From NCBI GenBank assembly GCA_019916065.1, contig CM034233.1, positions 7,198,516-7,262,515 of the forward strand: a stretch of 64,000 bases of DNA, in the 5' to 3' direction. Positions 55,749 through 64,000 of the stretch are shown in pieces. Position numbers and translations under genes: made by a program. Numbering within the stretch: the first letter of the stretch is position 1; every line of letters begins with the position of its first letter. Below the pieces are notes generated by a model. The model did not search any database, was not told the origin of the DNA, and saw only the letters and a list, made by a program, of their open reading frames with translations. This DNA is from Vitellaria paradoxa. Taxonomy: Eukaryota; Streptophyta; Magnoliopsida; Ericales; Sapotaceae.

Positions 55749-56005
55749 CTATATAAATTTTCTAATCAAAGACGGAGCTGAATATTGATTTTGTGGCAGG
55801 AGCCCCCCAAAAAAAGAAAGAAAAAAAAAAAAAAAAAAAAAAGAAGCAAGCACCTTCGACTATAGGCTTCTTCAATTTGTGTAAAACAAACCTGGTTCGA
55901 TCCAAGTTAAATTTGAGCTATGGGGTTGAGGTTTGGATTTCTAAGTTATGTATACTGAAGATGGTTTGAATTACAAGTCTGGTGGTTTATAACTACTGAG
56001 TTAGA

Positions 56006-56138
56006 GACAAAAAAATTTTAGAAATAGTAAAAAAATACTGAAAATTTTTAAAAATTATCTATTTTTTATCTTACTACACGAATTATGAATAAACAACTTA
56101 TCTCATTTTATTTCACTTTTTGTCACTGGAAGCGAACC
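56006..56138. mobile_element. MITE, family A copy 8
   Basis: The core TTACTACACGAATTATGAAT, then TTATCTCATTTTATTTCACT and TTTTTGTCACTGGAAGCGAA at the right end. The left end is eroded. Confidence 0.55.
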
Positions 56139-56323
56139 CTTGGGTGCAAAAGAGCTGTTATTTGATTTTTTTACAATTCTATCTAATTAAATGACAGGGT
56201 TGTTTTTGTAATTTTGTTCTGGATGTGAGAATCTCACAAAAGAGCTGTCTGTTTAATTAAAATAAAATTATTATTTCGCGTAGAAGAAGACTCAAGACCT
56301 TCGTCTAAGACTTCAGTTGTCTA

Positions 56324-56355
<32 letters not shown>

Positions 56356-56611
56356 TATTTCGCGAAGAAGAAGACTAAAGGCGACCTCAATTTTAGATTT
56401 TTTTTCTATTTTGGTTTTTGAAATTATCGCTTGAATAAAAATCAAAATCAATTGTTATAAAATTTGTGCTAATTAGAAATTAATTAGGCACAAAATTCTG
56501 CAAATATTTCATCTTTTTCATTAGTTATAATTTTTGAATATATTGTTATATTTTATTATGTTCTTTAGAGTTAGAGTTTGTATTATAAATTGAAGTTATA
56601 GCCGCCTTGAT

Positions 56612-57960
56612 TTTTTTTTTTTTTGAAAAGATAAGTAAATTTAATTATATGAAAAAAGTTACAGCATCCAGGAAATGCGATCTACAATCCAACTCAAAAG
56701 AAAGCTATATAGCTGTCGAGCCTAAGGATTCTATGAAGTACAATAAAGAAAATAAGTCTGCATCCCTTCCCTCCATTACCTAAGAAAATAGGCATTTTAG
56801 AAACAAGCTTTTGATTTTCACAATATTCCTTTCCTCATTATCAAAGATTCTTCTATTACACTCTTTCCAAATAATCTAAAAGAGACAAATGGGAACCAAA
56901 TTTCAAACTTCCATCTTATGTTTCGCTAAAAGATACCCCCACCAAGCCAAGAGAAAACTTCTGAGATCTTTAGGAGGGCATAAATGAACACCAAAACACG
57001 ATAGCACTAGAGACCAAATACCAGCAGTCCAAGGGCAATGAATGAATAAATGATCAATCGTTTCCTCATTGCTTCGACATAAGTAGCAACGATTCACCAA
57101 AGAGTAACCACGGCAATTGAAATTGTCTATAATTAAGATTTTACCATGCGTTACACACCAAGCAAAGAAGTTTATCCTGGATGGGGCCACAGATTTTTAA
57201 ATCTTAATCCAGGGAAAATAGTCTACTTTATCCCCTTTCAGAACTCTATAAAAGGATCTTACGTTGAACATATTATTCTTAGTCGCCTTCCAAGTCAAGG
57301 CGTCAACAGAATTTAACCAAGTAACTGAGTTAAGCACCTCCATCAGCTGAAGGAGTCTCCCTAATTCCCAATCATTGACACTTCTTCGTAGCTGAATGTG
57401 CTAATCTCTGCTATGCCCCACAGTAGAATAGTAATCAGAGACGAGAGCATCCTTGTCAGTGGCAGTAGAGAAAATATCTGGGAAAGCTTCAGCTAAACAA
57501 CCAATGTCCAACCACCGTTGTTTCCAGAATAGAATACGATCTCCTCTACCCAATTGCTAGGAAATATAGCACTCAAATTTGGGCCAAATATTCATTATAC
57601 CTTTCCAAAGGTTGACATCATAAGGCTTAGAACAATTAACTGTAAACTAACCACCTCTCTCCTCCTCATATTTAGAAACAATCAGCCTCTTCCACAGGCT
57701 TGAGGTTTCATTGGGGAATCTCTAAAACCACTTCCCAAGAAGAGCTTCATTTTGCAAATTGACCTTCTTGATTCCCACCTCACCTGATTTGATTGAAGTG
57801 CTGACTGACTTCCAAACAACCAAATTATGTGTTAGCGACTTCTGCTTGCCTCCTCTAAATGAATCTCTTTGTAATTTTTCCATCTTTTCCAAGACCGATG
57901 CAGGGGCAGTAAAAAGAGAGAGATAGTAAGATGGCAAACTCAAGAGCACACATTAGAGGA
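56612..57960 (-). mobile_element. 5'-truncated LINE (non-LTR retrotransposon) remnant
   Basis: On the minus strand, 57722-57949 encodes the end of a LINE reverse transcriptase (LPSYYLSLFTAPASVLEKME, then VVWKSVSTSIKSGEVGIKK). 56903-57190 encodes a zf-RVT domain (INFFAWCVTHGKILIIDN, then CYLCRSNEETIDHLFIHCPW). The two are linked by a region with stops and frame changes. A poly-A on the minus strand (the poly-T run at about 56612-56626) marks the 3' end. The 5' half with endonuclease and RT catalytic core is absent. No target duplication could be fixed. Non-functional. Confidence 0.88.
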
Positions 57961-59397
57961 TTCTAATAAAGCTTACATTAGAGGATTTTTTTTTTAATTT
58001 TTTATTTGTGACTTTCAGTGTCTTAATTTTGTATTTGGGTATAATAATATCTAACAGTTTTGTATCTAATTTAAATATCACGCTCATTACAATTCTATTT
58101 TACATCCATGCTAATTTTTATATTCAATTTACCAATAAATAAAACAAATTAATATATGCTACCCAACGAGTTTATATGTAGTTTAACATGACATTAAATT
58201 AACTGAATTTTGAAGTTCAAATCTCCTTCATTAATAGTAATTTTATTTCCTTTCTTGAGAACATTATCAATGTGTTACGACTTAATTATTTACATATAAA
58301 GTGAGAAATAATGTTTTTTAAAAATATACAAATTATCAAGTCATAAATTCTAGTTCTTGGTGTTTTAATTTTTTCATTCTTAATTTATTTTTATTTTTTT
58401 TTTAATTCTAGTCATAAGTATACTATACCCCGCACTCTTTTTTACATTTTTTTATTTTTTAAATGTCATTTAAACTTAACTATTTAATATTTTATAAGTG
58501 TTTTAAATTTTTTTTGGTTTAAATTTTCTTAGTAATTTATTTAAAGTTAAAATATATATATATATATATATATATTTATTTAAAAAGAAAAAAATCATAC
58601 ACATATATAGAAACTATGTCTCAAACGAATTATAAGAGATAATTAGAGTCTCAAAAGATGATTATCAACGGATGAAAACGCACCATTTTTTATACCCTTT
58701 CTTTGCATGAGGATGCTTCTTCTACATTTCTCGATCGAGTAATTGAAGAGAAACAAGTCCAAGCATGCATATATCTATACATATATCTATATATATATAT
58801 CAATTCAATTCAAGTAAGAAAAGCAATGGAAAAGATTCAAAAGAAGCATAGTTGTTAGAAGATAATTTTCCTTTTTGTTTTTGTTTTTCTTTTTTTTTTA
58901 TTCAGTTGCTAGTATACTTATTTATTTTCTTTTGATATTACGGTCAAACATATTTTGAGTTAGTTTATTCGTTCTTTGACTAGTATTCTACTCCATGTTC
59001 ATGTCTCCACTACGGGACTGACTTAAAATTTTTAATCAATAAAGGTGAAAATTACATATGGTCTAGAAAGAAAGTTAGAATAATTTTTTTTTAAATTATT
59101 AAGATAATTATGGAAATATAATAAAATATGTAATAAAATTTTCAAAAATTTAATAATTTAATAAATTTGGTGATTTTGGCAGAAATTTGCTTTGTACATG
59201 TGTGTTATGGTGAAAAAATGTCAATTATAAGTAAACAATAAGGACATTTTAATAAAACTACATAGAAGCAAATTAACAAAATTATACAAAAAAGTATAAA
59301 TATATAGCACAGATCAAAGAATCATTTAGAGGATAAAACTTGTCCACCTGCAAATTGGATATGAATTCGAGTATCACTGAGTGAGATAAAAACTTAG
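57961..59397. other. Intergenic, no gene seen
   Basis: AT-rich with (TA)n near 58553-58575. No supported frames. Confidence 0.5.
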
Positions 59398-59496
59398 ATT
59401 GCGTTTAGAGTGATAAAAAATGAGATAAAATAAAATAAAATAAAACAAGTTGTGGATTCATAATTTTTGTAGTGAAACAAAAATAAATAACTCTTA

Positions 59497-59867
59497 AACT
59501 ATGTTTGTTAATCGGATGAAAAGAGAGGATTGGAGAAACAATCTGTGGGCCCCACGTTATACTCCATTTGTTTTGGTTTTTGTTTAATTCGTGGGCCCCA
59601 CGTTATACCGCGTTTGTTTTGATTTTTGTTTAATTCGTAGGCCTCACGGATTGGATGAATTGTGAGTCAAATGGCCGGAGGAGTAATCCGAGGGGGGAAG
59701 GTGGTATTATTAATACCCCACCTCCGGATTTGTTTCCCACCAAGATCCAAATGTTCAAAATTATTTTCTATCATATCACATATCAAATCTCATCTTTTAT
59801 CCAATCTTATATATTATTCATGGTATTATTTATTCCTATCATCCAATCCCTCCAAACAAACACAGCC
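59497..59867. mobile_element. 371-bp Harbinger-type MITE nested in a family A element
   Basis: AACTATGTTTGTTAATCGGATG at the left mirrors the inverse of the right end, GGCTGTGTTTGTTTGGAGGG. TTA is duplicated at 59494-59496 and 59868-59870. It contains a 46-bp tandem repeat. Confidence 0.83.
59545..59649. repeat. 46-bp tandem repeat with GTGGGCCCCAC palindrome
   Basis: Units start GTGGGCCCCACGTTATAC at 59545 and 59591; a third partial unit, GTAGGCCTCACG, starts at 59637. The motif is palindromic and contains TGGGCC, a sequence bound by TCP factors in plant promoters. Confidence 0.88.
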
Positions 59868-59927
59868 TTAGAGTTTTTTAGTACTTTTTACTCTTTTTTT
59901 AGAGTTTGTTATCACTCCAAATGGATG

Positions 59928-59960
<33 letters not shown>

Positions 59961-60196
59961 CTTGAATATTTCAAAGAAAAAAAAATTATATATAATAATA
60001 CAAAAAATTAAGGGGTTTTTGGAGGCCGGTCACTATTTATGGACTTATAAGGATTTAAGTCATACCCAAAAAACTTGTTTGTAAATAAGTCACACTTGCA
60101 ACAAAAAGACAAAAAAGGACATCACGCGTTTTTCACCACATTTCAAAACTGCCAGTTTTATCCGAAAATAGTGTACACTTCACTCATAACTTTCGT

Positions 60197-60436
60197 GACT
60201 TTCCATTTTCTTTACAAAGCAAGCAAAATCGATTTTTGGAAACAAAATCAAAACTGTTTGGAAAAAACTTAATTCCGCGACTTTCCATCTTCTTTACAAA
60301 GCAAGCAAAACTGATTTTTGAAAACAAAATCAAAACTGTTTGGAAAAACCTAATTCCGCGACTTTCCATCTTCTTTACAAAGCAAGTAAAACCGATTTTT
60401 GGAAACAAAATCAAAACTATTTGGGAAAAACCTAAA
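60197..60436. repeat. Three tandem copies of an about 82-bp unit
   Basis: Units begin GACTTTCCATCTTCTTTACA at about 60197, 60279 and 60360 and contain AAACAAAATCAAAACTRTTTGG. About 90 per cent alike by eye. Part of the 60013-61943 element. Confidence 0.9.
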
Positions 60437-60469
60437 TCAATCATCATTCCTAAGTATATTTATTTTTTT

Positions 60470-61575
60470 TTTATTTTGAAACAGTATCGGTACTGTTTTG
60501 AAGATATCTCAAAATACTAATCAACTCCATGGATTTCTCTTGTCCAAAACTTATCATCTGCTTATAATTCATGGTGCTATTTTGAAAACAGTACCGGTAC
60601 TGTTTTGAAAACAGTACCGATAAAACAGTACCGGTACTCTTTTGAATCGGTACTATTTTCATACTGCCTAAAAAATATCAATCGATACATCATACAAACC
60701 AACAATACGAGCTAACATCATCATATTTTTTGAAACAGTACCGGTACTGTTTTGAAGATAGCTCAAAACGCCAATCGACCCCATGGATTTCTCTTGCCCT
60801 TAAAACTCGTCATCTGCTTATAATTCATGGTGCTATTTTGAAAACAATACCGGTACTGTTTTGAAAACAGTACCAATAAAACAGTACCGGTACTGTTTTG
60901 GACCGGTACTGTTTTCATTTTGCCTAAAAAACATCAATCGATACATAACAAAAACCAACGATACGAACCAATATCATCATATTTTTTGAAACAGTACCGG
61001 TACTATTTGAAGATAGCTCAAAAAGCCAATCGGCCCTATGGATTTCTCTTTCCCTTAAAACTCGTCATCCGCTTATAATTCATGGTGCTGTTTTGAAAAC
61101 AGTACCGATAAAATAGTACCGGTACTGTGTTGAAAACAGTACCGATAAAACAGTACCGATACTGTTTTGGACCGGTACTGTTTTCATATTACGTAAAAAA
61201 CATCAATTGATATATAACACAAACCAACCATACGAGCCAACATCATCATATTTTTTGAAACAGTACCGGTACTGTTTTGAAGATAGCTCAAAACGTTGAT
61301 CGGCCTAATAGATTTCTCTTGCCCTTAAAACTCGTCATCCGCTTATAATTCATGGTACTGTTTTGAAAACAGTACCGATAAAACAGTACCGGTACTGTGT
61401 TGAAAACAGTACCGATAAAACAGTACCGGTACTGTTTTGGACCGGTACTGTTTTCATACTGCCTAAAAAATATCAATCGATACATAACATAAACCAACCA
61501 TATGAGCCAACATTATCATATTTTTTGAAACAGTACCGGTACTGTTTTGAAAATAGCTCAAAACGCCAATCGGTA
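60470..61575. repeat. 254-271-bp tandem array rich in CAGTACCGGTACTG palindromes
   Basis: Repeat units start GAAACAGTACCGGTACTG at about 60478, 60732, 60988, 61257 and 61527, the last one partial. Each carries GGATTTCTCTTG, CTTATAATTCATGGT and ATCAATYGATA blocks and two to four copies of the 14-bp perfect palindrome CAGTACCGGTACTG or one-base variants, often within a longer AAAACAG...CTGTTTT palindrome. Seven copies are perfect by eye. No coding function is apparent. Confidence 0.93.
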
Positions 61576-61953
61576 AAATCAATCCATGAAGAAGATAGGC
61601 CAAATAAGTTCTATCTTATTAATATCTTCACGACTAAAACTGTAAATAATGAAACTGAAAACAAGGAAAGAAAAAAAAAACGGAAGAAGCGTGATTCTTG
61701 GTAAATATATCTTCACGTGATTCCCGGAATTTCTAGAAATAACTTGTGTAACTTTGTTATAGAAATAAAGGATATTATCGGTATATTAGAAACTATATTT
61801 AAAACAAACTCGTGGGACCCACTCAAAAGTGTGACTTAAATATAAAACTTTCCACATTAATGTGACTTAAAAGCAATACTTTTTTTTGGGTGTGACTAAT
61901 AGTTTTAAAAGATTACAAAGTATGACTTGGTTACAATTTTTCGAAAAATTAAG

Positions 61954-63910
61954 TCAGGTCAGCTGGGTCGGCCCATGTCTCCACTGGCCTAACCCTTCTG
62001 GAGTAGGGGATTATCATCCATCTATGGCCAAGATAAATCAAATTTAGGCACTTATTTTATATTTTTTATTCAGCCAGTTCACTGTTTGTTGAAGTTATGC
62101 AGTCTCGATTATAGTTTTCTAGCTCAACTGAGTGATTCATGTCTCAACAATTTTGTTTTCATTTTTTTTTTTTTTTGGTGTCATAAATTAAGACCAAAGG
62201 CACCAAAATCTAAAATCATTCAAATGTTTTTTTTTTTTTTTACAAATCAAAGCCCAATTAAACTTGCTATGGTAGTCAATTCTTCAAAAAATAAGCTCAT
62301 ATTGAAACTTTTCCGCTAAAATTATTTTTTGGAAAAATATCTTTATTGATGTTTTGGAATTTTTCTAAAAAAAATTTTAGATTAAAATAAACATAGCCCT
62401 GATATCAAGAGGGAGAGAAAGAGAGAGAGAGAGATGCTCTAATCTTGGCCCAGGGTAGAGAAGTTCAGCCCAGTGTATGTGGAGAAGTATTCGGTTGCTT
62501 GTGGTGGGCTGGGCTGAGCCCAGAGTTCCAGTCCTTGTCCATTAGTTTTGGTGTTTTGTGGGTCAGACAGGGGTGCCTCGGCCTTCACTGTCTAATCAAA
62601 GGTGAACATATCGATGGTCAAATGTGTGGGGTATTTATGCGGAATGGCCATGATATTAAATTAGTAATTTTGGTTACAAGAGAAACCTTAATCATTTAAA
62701 TTGGCGTTAGATAGAATGCTAAATGGTTTTTTTAAGTAATTCACGGGCAACAATATTTTCAAATTAAAAAAAAACAAAATATTAATTCGTAAGTCATATG
62801 TTGGTTTTACGAATAAATATAATTAATTTATTAATGAAAGTAACTAAATTTGCCAACACTCTGTTGATGGATTTGGTGGGATTTATTTTCATTAACTCTC
62901 ACTGATTCTTATTTATTTGAATCAAAATAAAATTTTATTAAGTCGGTCATGATTTCATTTAAAAACTTAAATGTTTGGATTTATATTCCATTTGAAATTG
63001 AACTTAAAATAATATAGTTTATTAATTTTATTATAATTTATTTTTCTTAAGTAGTAAGTGAACAAATTTATCCTCATATATTATATTTATTTTATTTTAT
63101 CTTTTTGCTAACATTATCAAATCTAGTATTTTTTAAATAAACTCAATTTAATTTAATTTTTAAATTTAAGCCTATGTTCCATACATAAATTTTATTTACC
63201 AAATAAAATTAATTATGTCAAATAAATGTTTTAAAACGTAGTTTTTTTTTTAATGACTCAAAGGTAGCTTGCATACACCATGCCTAAATGCTTAGATCTT
63301 GAAATTAATTATCAAATAAACTTTTCAGTGATCCTGAGGAGATTTGAATAGATAACTAACAAGAAGTAAATCCAAAATTTTACCAATTGAGTTACTCTTA
63401 AGATTTGTGTTTAGAACACAGTGTAATAGATTTGACTATCTAATTTATCGTTCATTATAACATATCTATATAATTTTACCATCATATGTGAACAAATTTA
63501 CAAATTTTTGATTGAAAACTAAATTCATTCTAACATTTCTTTATCGTAAGGTGTCATTAAATTTACACATTTTAAACCAAATTTAGGCTCGGTTTGGGAA
63601 TTTTTTAATCATGTTTTATTTTATATTTTTTTCATCTTATAAACTTTTTTTTTATCAAAATTTGATTTTTTTTTTTTAGTTTAACAATTTTTAGACATAT
63701 TATTCATACCCATAAAAAATTACAAAAATTATTAAAAATAAAAAAATTCACATATAAATAAAAACAGAATTATTTGAACGCTAATTTTTCTATTTTTTAA
63801 TTTTTTTGTTTTATTTGTTTCTTATAAATTTAAATAATATGCCTAAAACATATAAAAAAATTAAATTTTAATAAAAATATATTAAAAAACTAGGGAAAAA
63901 AAACTTACTA
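61954..63910. other. Intergenic, no gene seen
   Basis: 61970-62020 and 62440-62700 are GC-richer; the latter gives an 84-codon plus-strand frame (MAQGREVQPSV...) without recognisable domain. A (GA)n tract lies near 62409-62434. The rest is AT-rich. Confidence 0.4.
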
Positions 63911-63911
63911 A

Positions 63912-64000
63912 GGGCCCATTTGACAACGTTGTTATTTTTTTGTTACCGTTTTCTACTTTTTGTTTTCTGTTGCCATTTATTTTTTTTGAAATGAAAACTA
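63912..64000. mobile_element. Family C element, copy 3 (left end only)
   Basis: GGGCCCATTTGACAACGTTG, then TTTTTTTGTTACCGTTTTCT and TTTTTGAAATGAAAACT align with the first 90 bp of the element at 20080-21122. The element runs beyond the window. Confidence 0.75.

Larger units (their letters stand above)
59401..59922. mobile_element. MITE, family A copy 9, split by another MITE
   Basis: The left part GCGTTTAGAGTGATAAAAAA...AATAACTCTTA (59401-59496) continues after the inserted element as TTAGAGTTTTTTAGTACTTT...GTTATCACTCCAAAT (59868-59922). Together they form an ordinary family A element. Confidence 0.75.
60013..61943. mobile_element. 1.9-kb non-autonomous DNA element filled with palindromic repeats
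   Basis: The left end (GGCCGGTCACTATTTATGG, then AAGTCATACCCAAAAAACTT) is mirrored by the inverse of the right end (AACCAAGTCATACTTTGTAA, then TAGTCACACCCAAAAAAAAG). The same 30-bp distance separates the two GTCA blocks, so the inverted repeats extend at least 60 bp. A direct repeat AAAAATTAAG flanks it (60003-60012, 61944-61953); a 9-10-bp duplication with long inverted repeats suggests a Mutator-like element. No transposase. The interior is two repeat arrays annotated separately. Confidence 0.65.

Noticed and set aside
60470..61575. CRISPR-like array
   Set aside because: Palindromic repeats recur, but unit lengths are 254-271 bp, the intervening sequence is itself repeated, and the genome is plant; there are no spacers.
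62445..62699. 84-codon frame MAQGREVQPSV...
   Set aside because: No start context, splice partner or recognisable domain; kept only as a GC-rich patch.

Overview
The window is nuclear DNA from a flowering plant, most likely a eudicot. It is strongly AT-rich, with long A/T and TA runs. Genes are sparse, interrupted by short introns with plant-type GT/AG borders, and embedded in miniature inverted-repeat elements (MITEs). No prokaryotic operons, CRISPR arrays, rRNA or convincing tRNA genes were seen. Species cannot be named from the sequence alone.

Layout: (1) 1-240, last two exons of an unidentified plus-strand gene. (2) 1.0-5 kb, a tRNA-derived SINE with a 17-bp target duplication, an unidentified minus-strand exon, a heavy-metal-associated isoprenylated protein (HIPP) on the minus strand, and a doubtful further minus-strand exon. 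(3) 5-14 kb, gene-poor and full of MITEs, including hAT-type elements and an element with a long internal hairpin. (4) 14.86-22.65 kb, a complete minus-strand inositol-pentakisphosphate 2-kinase gene (IPK1, 7 coding exons, 483 codons) with two related 1-kb elements in intron 2. (5) 23-28 kb, MITEs only. (6) 28.67-34.23 kb, a complete plus-strand cytochrome P450 of the CYP85 clan, best matching CYP722 by eye (10 exons, 502 codons). (7) 34-42 kb, no gene, but a tandem duplication that preserves an empty MITE site. (8) 42.13-42.89 kb, a minus-strand single-exon DUF4408/DUF761 protein. (9) 45.03-51.33 kb, a full-length Ty1/copia retrotransposon with 490-bp LTRs that differ at five positions and a decayed gag-pol. 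(10) 56.6-57.95 kb, a 5'-truncated LINE remnant. (11) 59.4-62 kb, a nested MITE and then a DNA element filled with palindromic satellite-like repeats. (12) At 63.9 kb another copy of the IPK1-intron element begins and runs off the end.

The genes do not form a pathway. IPK1 makes phytate, the P450 probably oxidises a terpenoid or strigolactone-type substrate, HIPP binds metal, and the DUF4408 protein is an uncharacterised membrane protein. The least ordinary signals are the copia element, whose gag start codon appears to sit in the LTR and to be joined to gag by splicing out U5 and the primer-binding site, and the palindrome-array element at 60-62 kb. Exon models were assembled by eye from reading frame, splice borders and recalled family similarity; nothing was searched.
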